The notes under the pieces are model-generated. The model made no database searches. It saw only the letters and a list, made by a program, of their open reading frames with translations, and was not told the DNA's origin. The translations under genes and the position numbers were made by a program. DNA of 64,000 nucleotides from Kribbella qitaiheensis. Its GTDB lineage: Bacteria > Actinomycetota > Actinomycetes > Propionibacteriales > Kribbellaceae. The DNA is taken from the NCBI RefSeq assembly GCF_014217565.1, contig NZ_CP043661.1, positions 1,116,001-1,180,000 of the forward strand, read 5' to 3'. Shown here piece by piece: positions 43,351-52,613 of this stretch; positions within the stretch are counted from its first letter, which is position 1; each line of letters starts with the position of its first letter.

Positions 43351-44690
43351 TGACCGATCGCTACCAGACTTTCACCCGGACGCCGCTCGGCAAGGCCCTG
43401 GTCAAGAACCTCGGCCTGCCGGACCCGGCGCCGCTGCCGCGCTGGGTCGATGGCTCGGCCGTGATCGACGGCCCGGTGGTCTTCGGCGCGTCCACTGAAA
43501 CCGATGCGGGCAAGGCGATCCAGGCCCTGCTCCGCGACGTCGGCGCATCATTCAGTACTGCGGCCGAAGGCGTCGCCTCGAGCGAACTCCGCCCCAAGGC
43601 GCTGGTCTTCGACGCGACCGGCATCTCCTCGACAGCCGAGCTCACGAGCCTGCAGCGCTTCTTCTCCCCCGTCATCCGCCAGCTCGGTACTGCGGGTCGC
43701 GTGATCGTAGTCGGCCGGACGCCCGAGCTCGCCGCGACACCCGAGCAGCAGATCGCCCAGCGCGCGATCGAGGGGTTCACCCGGTCGCTCGGCAAGGAGG
43801 TGAAGCGCGGAGCCACGGTCAACCTGGTGTACGTCGCGCCTGACGCCCACGACCAGCTCGACTCGACCCTGCGCTTCTTCCTGTCGCCCAAGTCGGCGTA
43901 CGTGAGTGGTCAGGTCGTCCGCGTCAGCTCCGGTCAGCTCGCCGGCAACGACCCAACCGCGCCGCTGTCGGGCAAGGTCGCTGTCGTCACCGGAGCTGCG
44001 AGAGGGATCGGCGCCGCGATCGCGGAGACCCTGGCCCGTGACGGGGCGAAGGTCATCGGCGTCGACGTACCGCAGAACGCGAACCACCTGCGCCGGGTGA
44101 TGTCCTTGATCGGCCGCAGCGAACTGCTGCTCGACGTGACCGCGATCGACGCACCGCAACGGATCGCCGCGCAGGCACAGGAACACGGCGGTCTGGACAT
44201 CGTCGTCCACAACGCCGGCATCACGCGCGACAAGCGCCTCGCGAACATGCGCACGGACGTCTGGGACGCGGTGCTCGACGTCAACCTGCGCGCGCCGGAG
44301 CGGATCACCGAGCATCTGCTGGAGGGCGCACTCAACGACGGCGCCTCGGTGATCGGCGTCTCGTCCATCGCCGGCATCGCGGGCAACAACGGCCAGACCA
44401 ACTACGCGACCTCCAAGGCCGGCGTGATCGGCCTGGTCCAGGCGTTCGCTCCACGGCTGGCCGACCGGCAGATCCGGATCAACGCGGTCGCGCCCGGGTT
44501 CATCGAGACCGAGATGACCGCGCGGGTCCCGTTCACGATCCGCGAGGTCGGCCGCCGGCTCAACTCGCTGCAGCAGGGCGGTCTGCCGATCGACGTGGCC
44601 GAGACGATCGCGTGGTTCGCGGATCCGGCCTCCGCCGGTGTCACCGGCAACGTGGTCCGCGTCTGTGGCCAGAGCCTGCTCGGGGCCTGA
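43350..44690 (+). CDS. FabG4-like 3-oxoacyl reductase (high-molecular-weight SDR)
   Basis: A 446-residue two-part SDR. The C-terminal half (about 208-446) is a complete short-chain dehydrogenase: VVTGAARGIGAAIAETLA, VHNAGITRDKRLANM, and YATSKAGVIGL with the Tyr-Lys pair. The N-terminal 200 residues are a second, degenerate Rossmann domain without NAD motifs, as in mycobacterial FabG4. It reduces 3-oxoacyl-CoA/ACP or oxidises 3-hydroxyacyl-CoA. Between thiolase and MaoC dehydratase in one operon. Confidence 0.93.
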   Translation: MTDRYQTFTRTPLGKALVKNLGLPDPAPLPRWVDGSAVIDGPVVFGASTETDAGKAIQALLRDVGASFSTAAEGVASSELRPKALVFDATGISSTAELTSLQRFFSPVIRQLGTAGRVIVVGRTPELAATPEQQIAQRAIEGFTRSLGKEVKRGATVNLVYVAPDAHDQLDSTLRFFLSPKSAYVSGQVVRVSSGQLAGNDPTAPLSGKVAVVTGAARGIGAAIAETLARDGAKVIGVDVPQNANHLRRVMSLIGRSELLLDVTAIDAPQRIAAQAQEHGGLDIVVHNAGITRDKRLANMRTDVWDAVLDVNLRAPERITEHLLEGALNDGASVIGVSSIAGIAGNNGQTNYATSKAGVIGLVQAFAPRLADRQIRINAVAPGFIETEMTARVPFTIREVGRRLNSLQQGGLPIDVAETIAWFADPASAGVTGNVVRVCGQSLLGA

Positions 44691-44691
44691 G

Positions 44692-45549
44692 ATGCCGACC
44701 CGCCGGTACGACAACTCGCCCGGACTCGGGTCGCTCTACGCCCGGACGGTGAAGGCGACGCTCCGCAAGGCGGAGTACGAGCCGGACACGGACGGGCTCA
44801 CGCTCGAACTCCCGCGTGCCCTGGTCGACCAGGACCACCTCACGGCGTACAGGGAGGTGACGGGGTTCAGCGCCGGACCCGCGCTGCCGGTCACGTATCC
44901 GCACATCCTGGCGTTCCCGCTGCACCTGGACCTGATGTCCGACCCGTCGTTCCCGTACAAGCCGATGGGGATCGTGCACCTGGCCAACACGATCACCCAG
45001 CTGCGGCCGATCCCGATGCACGCCGAGCTGTCGATCAAAGTTCACAGCGGGCCGGAACGGCCGCATCCGAAGGGCACGGTCTTCGACATCCTGAGCGATG
45101 TCAGCGTCGACGGCGAAGTGGTCTGGAACGACACGACCACGCTGCTGAGCCGCTCCCCCGGTACGCCGTCCGCGCACGCCGATCTGCTGCCGGATCCGTG
45201 CTTGGAGGCCAGAGCATTCTGGGATCTGCGCGCGAACCTCGGCCGCCGGTACGCCGCGGCGTCGGGCGACCGGAACCCGATCCACCTGTTCAAGCTGTCC
45301 GCGCAGGCGTTCGGATTCCCGCGTCAGATCGCGCACGGCATGTGGGCCAAGGCGGCAGCCCTCGCCTCCATCCAGCGCGCCCGGGCCCTCCCCGACGCGT
45401 TCACCGTCCGCGTCGACTTCCGCAAACCGCTGCTGCTGCCGTCCAGGGTTCAGTTCGCTCACACCATCACGGACGCGGCCACGGACTTCGCGATCTACAA
45501 CGACGACACCACGATTACCCATCTGATCGGCCAGCTCGTCGCCCGCTGA
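44692..45549 (+). CDS. MaoC-like enoyl hydratase/dehydratase
   Basis: A 285-residue double-hotdog protein. The hydratase motif is in the second half: RRYAAASGDRNPIHLFKLSA followed by FPRQIAHGMW, giving the catalytic Asp-His pair. The first half is a substrate-binding hotdog without the motif. It hydrates or dehydrates 2-enoyl/3-hydroxyacyl thioesters and completes the pathway set of the operon. Starts 1 bp after the reductase stop codon. Confidence 0.92.
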   Translation: MPTRRYDNSPGLGSLYARTVKATLRKAEYEPDTDGLTLELPRALVDQDHLTAYREVTGFSAGPALPVTYPHILAFPLHLDLMSDPSFPYKPMGIVHLANTITQLRPIPMHAELSIKVHSGPERPHPKGTVFDILSDVSVDGEVVWNDTTTLLSRSPGTPSAHADLLPDPCLEARAFWDLRANLGRRYAAASGDRNPIHLFKLSAQAFGFPRQIAHGMWAKAAALASIQRARALPDAFTVRVDFRKPLLLPSRVQFAHTITDAATDFAIYNDDTTITHLIGQLVAR

Positions 45550-45748
45550 ACCGCCCCAGCTGACAAACGCTTGTTCACGCCGCCGAAACCGGCGCGCTGG
45601 AATCGCTCGTGCGATCGCCGTCCAGCAGTCATCATGAACCCAAGGCTGTCCTCAACCGGGGAACGCCGGACTGCTGGGGGCCCGGAATCCGACGGCTGGA
45701 CCCGGCCGTAGACTCCGCGATCCGCCCGATCAAGAAGTGGAGCACGCC

Positions 45749-45943
45749 ATGGACGCGAATGACCTTCGTCCCGACGCGCAAGACCAAGCACCCGACCCGG
45801 TCGACCCCATCGGCCCACCGGAACTGCCGAAGATGTCCCGGCATTCGCTCCGGGCATTGGCGCTGGCCGGAGTCGCCGTCGGCGCGCCGATGCTCGCCTT
45901 CATCTACGAGACGTCGACCGGGACACCAACCACCCGATACTGA
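45749..45943 (+). CDS. Small single-helix membrane protein, function unknown
   Basis: A 64-residue protein: an acidic, Pro-rich start (DANDLRPDAQDQAPDPVD), then LRALALAGVAVGAPMLAFIY as one membrane helix, and a short outer tail. The ATG at 45749 follows GGAG; a GTG at 45737 is in frame. No family recognised. Confidence 0.5.
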   Translation: MDANDLRPDAQDQAPDPVDPIGPPELPKMSRHSLRALALAGVAVGAPMLAFIYETSTGTPTTRY

Positions 45944-45992
45944 CGCTCCGTTCACTGCCGTCTCCCCGCTCCGGCGACTACAGTACGGCGGC

Positions 45993-48873
45993 ATGGGGGA
46001 CGGGGCAGGGCTCGTAGGGCGAGACAGTGAGATCGAACAGCTACGGGCTGCTCTGTCCGCGGCCCGGAGCGGCGCGGCCAGCGCCCTGTTCCTGATCGGC
46101 GAGCCTGGGATCGGCAAGACCAGGCTCGCCACCGAGGCCGTCGGCCTCGCGGTCGAGAGCGGCATCATCGCAGTACGCGGCAGGGTCAGCACAGTAGGCC
46201 CGATCGTTCCCTACCGCCCGCTGATCGAGGCACTGCAGGCTCTGTCACGCACTGAGAACCTCCCAGAGCTCGAGTCCCTCGGCACCTACGGTGCAGTGCT
46301 CAGCCGGCTCATACCTGGCCTGTCCGACCCGCTCGGCTCGACGCCCTCCGCGGTGGGATCCCCGGTCGTCGTCGCCGAGGCGCTGTTGCGGCTGCTCACC
46401 CTCGTCGGTGACAAGCGTGGATGCCTCTTCGTTCTCGACGACCTGCATGACGCGGACGCCGAAACCCTGGCAATCGTCGAGTATCTGGTCGACAACCTCC
46501 ATCCCGCCCCGGTGGCTCTCCTCCTGGCATCCAGAGCAGAGCCATGTGCCGCGACCGACCTGGCCGTCATCAGCCGGCAGCGAGGTACGGCAACTGTGCT
46601 CGAGCCACAGCCGTTGAACCGCGAGCAGGTCCAGCAGCTCGCAGCTCAGCGCTTGGAGCTCGGTGCCGATGAAATCCCGGTCGATGTCGTGGACCGGTTG
46701 ACCACCGGCAGCGCCGGAAATCCCTTCCTGGTCGAGGAACTTGCCTACGCCTTCAGCAAACAGGGCTTCGAGGAGGCGGACGGCCCGGCTGTCCCGGTGA
46801 GCGTGGCTCGCAGCGTCAGCCGCCGAACCGACCGGCTCGGGCCGAACGCGCTGATGATCCTGACCACGGCCGCCGTCATCGGGCAGCGCTTTCCGATCGA
46901 CTTGCTGCAGCACGCCACCGGCGCCGCGGAGGGTGAGGTCGTCGCCACCGTGCACGCGGGGGTCGGTGCACAACTCGTCCAGTCCGACAGCCCGGCTCCG
47001 GACTGGTACGCGTTCCGCCACCCGCTGACGGCCGAGGCACTCATCAGCGACCTGACACCAAGCGAGCGAGCCGGGCACTCCGGCCGGGTCGCGGACGCCA
47101 TCGCGGCCCGCTACCCCGGCCTGCCGGGCGAGTGGTGTGCCCGCTCCGCGGAGCTCCGCGAGCGCTCGGGCGAGCTGGCCGAGGCCTCCCGCTTGTACGC
47201 CGAGGCCGGCCGCCGAGCACTGGCGACCGGAGCTGTCCGGTCCGCCATCACCCTGCTCGTCCGCGCGGACCTGGATCCGGACGGCGATCCCGAGCACCGG
47301 GCCGGCCCTGCTCGGTGAACTTCTGCTTGCCGTAGCCGAGGCGGGCGATTTCAGCCGGATCCCCGCGCTCGAGGAGATGTTCGAGGAGCTGGCCGCCGCC
47401 GGACTGCCGTCGACCCGCAGGGCAGTCCTGCACGCACAGTTCGCCAACGCCGCGCATCTGGCCGGTGACCAGGCCAGGGCGCTTGAGCAGATCACCAGTG
47501 CGCGCGGGCTGCTGGGCCCGGACCCAGCACCTGCCGCTTCCGCGCAGATCGACGTCATCGGCGTCTACATCGAGCTGGGACGACAGAATCCAGGGCGGCT
47601 GGAGGCAGCAGCCGAGCTGGCCGAGCGCGCCGTCAAGGCCGCCGCGCAGGCCGGTCTGCCGATCGTGACCTGCGATGCGCTCCAACTCCTCGGCTACCTC
47701 ATCCGCGACCGTGATGAGGAGCAGGCCGATCGGCTCTACGAGGAAGCCCGTCAGATTGCCGAACGCAACGAGCTGCCGATCTTCCGGATCTACTCGGAGG
47801 TCTTCCTGTCCCGCGCCCTTTGCCTGCGCACAGGTCGGACCGGCGAGTTGGAGGAGGCTCGCGACAGCGCCCTGGGCATCGGCGCGCTTCCCCTCGCTTA
47901 CGAGGCCGGCTACCACCTTGCCCTGCAGCAGCTGCAGCGTGGCGACTTCAAGAGCGGGCAGCGGGAACTGGACGAGAGTCTGCGGACAGCGCTCAGGCTC
48001 CGACTCGGCCGGGTCGTCCCGTTCCTCCGCCTCGGGCAGGCGATCCGTCCCGCGCATCAGGGCAACCGGGGCCAGATGGAGGAAGCGCTCGCAACTCTGA
48101 CCGCGGAGGACCTGTCCGCGCCGGGGATCCGGCCCGCGTCGTACGGGCTGGCGCGGGCGATCTGTTCGCTGCTGGAGGAGGACCTGGAGCGCGCCAACCA
48201 GGAGTTCGCTCAAGCGATCGCCCTGGATCTCGACAACCCCACGATGATCGATTTCGGCAAGCAGGGGCTGATGCTGCTCGTCGGCGTGCTCGAAGGGCGG
48301 AATGGCTGGCAACACTACGTCGACGTTGCGGGCCGGAGCGCGAGCAAGACCCGGTGGAACAGGCAGTTCGCGCAGTTCGCGCATGCGGTGTTGCTGGGGC
48401 GGGACGGTGATGTGGTGGGGGCCAACGCGGCGGCGGGTGAGGCGTTGGAGGCGGCGGAGATCTATCCGTTGGGGCGGCATCTGGCGTTGCGGCTGGTGAT
48501 CGAGGCGGCGTTCGAGAGTGGCTGGGGCGAGCCGGTGGTTTGGGCCAGGGAGGCTGAGGACTACTTCCAGGCGAACAACATTCCGGCGGTGGCCAGCGCG
48601 TGCCGGGGGATGTTGCGGAGTATGGGCGCACCGGTACGGCAGCGGCGTACCGGGGACGAAGACGTGCCGCCGAGTCTGCGGAAGTTGGGGATCACGGTGC
48701 GGGAGTTGGAGGTGGGCCGGTTGCTGGCGCAGCGGATCCCGAACAAGGGGATCGCCAAGCGGCTGCACATCTCGCCGCGGACCGTGGAGAAGCACGTCGC
48801 GAACCTGCTGACCAAGACCGGTCAGCACGATCGCGACGCGTTCGCCTCCTATGCGGCCAAGGAATTCGGCTGA
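45993..48873 (+). pseudogene. Large LuxR-family regulator with AAA ATPase (LAL type), frameshifted
   Basis: About 959 residues if one base is removed. N-terminal STAND/AAA ATPase: LFLIGEPGIGKTRLATEAVG (Walker A) and CLFVLDDLHDADAETLAI (Walker B); a middle helical TPR-like region; C-terminal LuxR HTH with ITVRELEVGRLLAQRIPNKG and HISPRTVEKHVANLLTK. The first frame ends at 47318 and the second continues from about 47300; the break can be placed at GGGCC, 47299-47303, where removing one G gives EHRPALLGELLLA. LAL regulators activate pathway genes after binding a small molecule. Its 3' end overlaps the convergent thrS by 25 bp. Confidence 0.88.
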
Positions 48874-50093
48874 GCGAGCGAGGCCGCGAGTTCTCGTAGC
48901 CGCTCCCCCATCGCCGCCGGCTCGAGTTGGGCGCCGCTGCGCTCGCGCAGCGCGATCTGGCCGGCGGCTGCCTCCTTCGGACCGATGATCGCCTGGTACG
49001 GCGCGTGGCGGTTTTCCCGGATGCGGGCGCCGAGGGTGCCCTCGTCGGCGTAGGCGAGCTCCACCCGTAGGCCAAGGTCCAGCGCGAGGCGGTGGACGTC
49101 CGAGGCGAGCTTTTCTTCGGCGGCGGAGATCGGGAGTACTACGAGTTGGACGGGGGCGAGCCAGGCTGGGAAGGCTGCGCCGTGGACTTCGATCAGGTGG
49201 GCTACGGCGCGTTCGATGCTGCCGATGATCGAGCGGTGCACCATCACCGGGCGGTGTTTGTTGCCGTCGGCACCGATGTATTCGAGGTCGAAGCGTTCCG
49301 GCTGGTGGAAGTCGATCTGGATGGTGGACAGGGACGACTCGCGGCCGGCCGCGTCCTTGATCTGGATGTCGATCTTCGGGCCGTAGAAGGCCGCGTCGCC
49401 GGGCGCCTCCTCGTAGTCGATGCCTGCGTTGTCGAGTACGTCCCTTAGCAGCGATGCCGCCAGGGCCCAGCTGTCCGCATCCCCGACATACTTGCTCTCC
49501 GGGTCGCCGAACCGCGCATCCTCGGCCGGCAGCGAGAGCAGGTAGCGGGACGCGCTGATGCCGAGATCCCGGTACGCCTGATTGATCAGCTCGAGCGCGG
49601 CGCTTGCCTCCCCCGCGACCTGATCCAGGCTGCAGAAGATGTGGCCGTCGTTGAGCTGGATCGCGCGGACCCTGGTCAGCCCACCGAGTACGCCGGACAG
49701 CTCGGAGCGGTACATCCCTCCGATCTCGGAGATCCGCAACGGGAGTTCACGATAGCTGTGCGCGCGAGATCGGTACATCAGCGCGTGATGCGGGCACAGG
49801 CTCGGCCGCAGTACGAGCTGCTCTTCGCCGATGTCCATCGGCGGGTACATGTCCTCGCTGTACTTCGACCAGTGGCCCGAGATCTCGTAGAGCTCGCGCT
49901 TGCCGAGCACGGGTGAGTAGACCTGCTGGTAGCCGGCTCTTCGCTCGACGTCGGCGATGTAGCGCTCGAGCGCCTGGCGGATCGCCGCGCCTGCGGGCAA
50001 CCAGTACGGCAGACCCGCGCCGATCAGCGGATCCGAGTCGAACAGGCCGAGTTCGCGGCCGAGTTTGCGGTGATCGTGGACTGCTTCGTTCAT
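48849..50093 (-). CDS. thrS: Short threonyl-tRNA synthetase (catalytic and anticodon domains only)
   Basis: A 414-residue class II synthetase of the ThrRS type. Class II motif 2 region reads RISEIGGMYRSELSGVLGGL with RVRAIQLNDGHIFC; motif 3 lies in HRPVMVHRSIIGSIERAVAHL. The C-terminal anticodon domain starts at APVQLVVLPISAAEEKLA. Compared with normal ThrRS (about 640 residues) the N-terminal TGS and editing domains are missing, as in second-copy ThrRS proteins of some bacteria. It charges tRNA-Thr, probably as an inducible or inhibitor-resistant copy. ATG 50093 follows GAGGAG. Upstream lie a Thr-codon leader peptide and a strong hairpin that probably regulate it by attenuation. Confidence 0.92.
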   Translation of the reverse strand: MNEAVHDHRKLGRELGLFDSDPLIGAGLPYWLPAGAAIRQALERYIADVERRAGYQQVYSPVLGKRELYEISGHWSKYSEDMYPPMDIGEEQLVLRPSLCPHHALMYRSRAHSYRELPLRISEIGGMYRSELSGVLGGLTRVRAIQLNDGHIFCSLDQVAGEASAALELINQAYRDLGISASRYLLSLPAEDARFGDPESKYVGDADSWALAASLLRDVLDNAGIDYEEAPGDAAFYGPKIDIQIKDAAGRESSLSTIQIDFHQPERFDLEYIGADGNKHRPVMVHRSIIGSIERAVAHLIEVHGAAFPAWLAPVQLVVLPISAAEEKLASDVHRLALDLGLRVELAYADEGTLGARIRENRHAPYQAIIGPKEAAAGQIALRERSGAQLEPAAMGERLRELAASLAQPNSLAA

Positions 50094-50137
50094 GGGTGTG
50101 GACTCCTCTGGAATGAGTGAGGCGAGTGTCCACATGG

Positions 50138-50169
50138 CGAAGCCCCGGGGCACTGGCCCCGGGGCTTCG
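50138..50169 (-). terminator. 13-bp hairpin between leader peptide and thrS (attenuator)
   Basis: Arms 50138-50150 and 50157-50169 (CGAAGCCCCGGGG and complement), 6-nt loop, 16 nt past the leader stop codon and 45 nt before the thrS ATG. A smaller inverted repeat (GACAG/CTGTC, about 50174-50187) overlaps the leader stop and could compete. Confidence 0.75.
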
Positions 50170-50185
50170 TTTCGACAGTCAGCTG

Positions 50186-50239
50186 TCAGCGCGCCGGGAC
50201 GTTCCTCGGCGTCGTCGTCACCACTGCGCGCTTGATCAT
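50186..50239 (-). CDS. Threonine leader peptide upstream of thrS
   Basis: A 17-residue peptide, MIKRAVVTTTPRNVPAR, ending just before the attenuator hairpin. Three consecutive ACG threonine codons after two GTG codons match the layout of ribosome-mediated attenuators: stalling at Thr codons when charged tRNA-Thr is scarce would prevent the terminator and turn on thrS. GGAG lies close to the ATG. Confidence 0.7.
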   Translation of the reverse strand: MIKRAVVTTTPRNVPAR

Positions 50240-50262
50240 GTCTCCAACGCTAGCAGAGTTGG

Positions 50263-51111
50263 TCAACTCTCTTCTCCGGACAGGTCCAGGCCGACCGGTC
50301 GGATGAGACCTTCCTGCGCCACCGAAGCAACCAGCCGACCGTCCTGGCTGAAGAGCCGTCCGGTGGCGAAGCCCCGCGCACCCGATGCCGACGGCGAGGC
50401 CTGGTCGTACAGCAGCCATTCGTCGGCCCGGAACGGACGATGGAACCAGAGTGCGTGGTCGAGCGAGGCGGGCTGGATCCTCCGGTCGCCGATGATGATT
50501 CCGTGCGGCAGTAAGCTTGCCCCGAGCAACGTCAGGTCACTCGCATACGCCAGAACGCAAGCATGCAAGGCCGAATCGTCCGGAAGCTTGCCTGCGGCCC
50601 GGATCCAGAACTGGCGCCCACTCAACCCGGCCAGCCGTACGTCGAGCGCGGCCCACTCCTTGTTCCAGTCCTCCGCCTTCCGGCCGGACGCCTGCTCGAA
50701 CACCGAAGCCAGCGTCGGCGCCTCCTCCGGCGGGACGAGGTCGGTCGGCATCGAATCGGAGTGATCGAGGCCCGGCTCCGGACTCTGGTACGACGTCGAC
50801 ATGTAGAAGATCGTCTTGCCGCGCTGCGAAGCGACGATCCGGCGGCTGCTGAACGACCTGCCGTCCCGGATCCGCTCGACGTGGTACTCGATCGGTACCG
50901 CGGTGTCGCCCGGCCGGAGGAAGTAGCCGTGCAGCGAGTGGACGATCCGCTCGGGCTCGATCGTGTCGCTGGCCGCCACCAGGGCCTGGCCGAGCACCTG
51001 TCCCCCGAACACCCGCTGGGCAGACGTCTGCGGCTGCCGGCCGCGGTAAAGGTCGACGTCGATCTTCTCCAGGTCGAGCAACTCGACCAGATCCTCCAAG
51101 GACTCAGGCAT
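50263..51111 (-). CDS. tesB: Acyl-CoA thioesterase II (TesB)
   Basis: A 282-residue double-hotdog thioesterase. QRVFGGQVLGQALVAAS and HSLHGYFLRPGD belong to the first hotdog; the second has ASLDHALWFHRP followed by WLLYDQASPSASGARGF, matching the TesB catalytic Asp/Thr/Gln region in which the Asp of ASLDH is central. It hydrolyses medium- and long-chain acyl-CoA. Only 24 bp separate its stop from the thrS leader ATG, so read-through transcripts could reach thrS. Confidence 0.93.
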   Translation of the reverse strand: MPESLEDLVELLDLEKIDVDLYRGRQPQTSAQRVFGGQVLGQALVAASDTIEPERIVHSLHGYFLRPGDTAVPIEYHVERIRDGRSFSSRRIVASQRGKTIFYMSTSYQSPEPGLDHSDSMPTDLVPPEEAPTLASVFEQASGRKAEDWNKEWAALDVRLAGLSGRQFWIRAAGKLPDDSALHACVLAYASDLTLLGASLLPHGIIIGDRRIQPASLDHALWFHRPFRADEWLLYDQASPSASGARGFATGRLFSQDGRLVASVAQEGLIRPVGLDLSGEES

Positions 51112-51250
51112 GCCTCATCCTGACAGGTCCGTGCCCCCAGATCCCGGCAGGCAGGTGTGGCCGCGATCACCCGATTCCTTTCGGTGAGCTTTCGGTCGCT
51201 GACAGTAGGTGGATGAACACCCAACCATCAAACGCCTGACAGGAGTACCC

Positions 51251-51457
51251 GTGAACCCCCTCCGCACACTCACCCCCCAGTGCACGCGTCCCGCTTTCGT
51301 CCACCTCTCGAACGGCCCGTTCGTGGCTGACGGAGGCTGGGAGCTCGTTGTCGTACTGGGTCTGTTCTCCCTGGTCCTGGCCGCGGTCGGCGCCGGCCGC
51401 TTCTCACTCGACAGCGCGCTCACCCGAACCACTCGGCGGGCAACAGTTCCCGCCTGA
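51251..51457 (+). pseudogene. DoxX-like membrane protein, C-terminal remnant
   Basis: About 68 codons; PFVADGGWELVVVLGLFSL and AGRFSLDSALTR look like the last helix and end of a DoxX-family protein, while the other helices are missing. AGGAG precedes the GTG at 51251, so a short product is possible. Upstream, at 51212, an eight-codon ORF (MNTQPSNA) could be the old start. Confidence 0.5.
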
Positions 51458-51463
51458 CCCCAC

Positions 51464-51507
51464 ACGCACGTCGGCCGGGCTCCCTGAGGAGCCCGGCCGA
51501 CGTGCGT
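51464..51507. terminator. Perfect 20-bp stem bidirectional terminator
   Basis: Arms 51464-51483 and 51488-51507 are fully complementary, with a CTGA loop, between the DoxX remnant and the convergent PAC2 gene. Confidence 0.9.
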
Positions 51508-51517
51508 TACGCAGTAC

Positions 51518-52433
51518 TCAGTTGTCGTCGTCGCGGCTCAGTTCGGCCAGGAACTGTTCGACCTCGGCGCCCAGCTCGTCGGCCGACGGCGTTGAGCCGG
51601 CCAGCAGGCTGCCGCGGGCAATCGAGCCCTCCGCGGCGTCGTACTGGGTTTCGAGGGCGTTGACCACGGCGGCGGCGTCGTCCGATGCCTCGACCTGCTC
51701 GTCGACCATGCGACCGGTGAGGGCGGCTTCGTCGAGGAGGGCCTTGCTAGGGAGCAGGAGGCCGGTAGCGGCCGAGATGGCGTGGACCAAAGCGAGTGCG
51801 GCACCCGGGAAGCGGTTCTCCGCCAGGTAGTGGGGCACGTGGACCGCGAAGCCCATGGCGTCCTTGCCGGCCTCGCCGAGTCGCACCTGCAACATCGTCG
51901 CGGCACTCGCCGGGAGGCGCATCTCGCCGTCCCAGATGTTCGAGCGCGTCACCAGCTCCGGCCCGGGTCGCGTGCGAGGTCAGCCCGAGCGGCCGGGTGT
52001 GCGGCACGCCCATCGGGATGCCGTGGACACCGATCGTCAGGGTCACGTTGTACCGCTCGATCAGCTGCCGCACCGCACCGGCGAACCGGTTCCAGTGGTT
52101 GTCGGGCTCGACGCCCTCCAGCAGCAGGAACTCGACGCCGGCGTCGTCCTTCATCAGGTGCAGGGACAGCTGCGGCGGGGTGTAGTCGATGAAACGGTCC
52201 TCGGCGAACGTCACCTCCGGGCGACGCGCCCGGTAGTCGTGCAGGAGGTCGACGTCGAACCTGGCCAGCAAGCGGTTGTCCAGTACTTCGAGCAGGTGGT
52301 CGGCGGTGACCCGCCCCGCCTGCCCGGCGTCCATGAACCCGTCCATTGAGTGCACCAGCACCTTCGGCGCAGCCGCCGGGCCGGTCGCCACCGACTCGTC
52401 GACGATCTCGTAGAGGTCGTCCGGTCGTAGCAT
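51518..52433 (-). pseudogene. PAC2-family protein, frameshifted
   Basis: About 304 residues if one base is removed. PAC2 features: LYEIVDESVATGPAAAPKVL, HSMDGFMDAGQAG, DYTPPQLSLHLMKD and IGVHGIPMGVPHTRPLG in the first frame; from ELVTRSNIWDGEMRLPASAA the second frame continues to an acidic C-terminus. The shift can be placed at GGCCC, 51960-51964. PAC2 proteins are named after proteasome assembly chaperones; the actinobacterial type is of unknown function, possibly tied to the proteasome/Pup system. AAGGAG precedes ATG 52433. Confidence 0.87.
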
Positions 52434-52587
52434 CGTCGTCTCCTTCATCGTGGCCTTCGGGCGGGTCGGCTCGCTCTATCCTGCCCTCTGAGGGTCCAAC
52501 GTCGGACCGGCGGGCAGGAATTCCGGCTGCCGGGATGTTTTCGCAGGTGTCCACGATCGGACTCGACGCGGGTAGGACGAGCGCTTT

Positions 52588-52603
52588 TGGAAAGCGCTTG
52601 CTA
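52588..52603 (+). promoter_or_regulatory. LacI-type operator upstream of the dehydrogenase/DUF2264 pair
   Basis: TGGAAAGCGCTTGCTA, centred on the palindrome AAGCGCTT, fits the actinobacterial LacI-family site (TGGAAAGCGCTTTCCA type) in one and a half arms. It lies 10 bp before the GTG start of the dehydrogenase, suggesting repression by a sugar-responsive LacI protein not in this window. Confidence 0.6.
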
Positions 52604-52613
52604 GCGTGCTCCT

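Noticed and set aside
50093..50270. T-box riboswitch upstream of thrS
   Set aside because: No T-box core sequence or specifier-loop layout is seen; the Thr-rich peptide with a following hairpin explains the region better.
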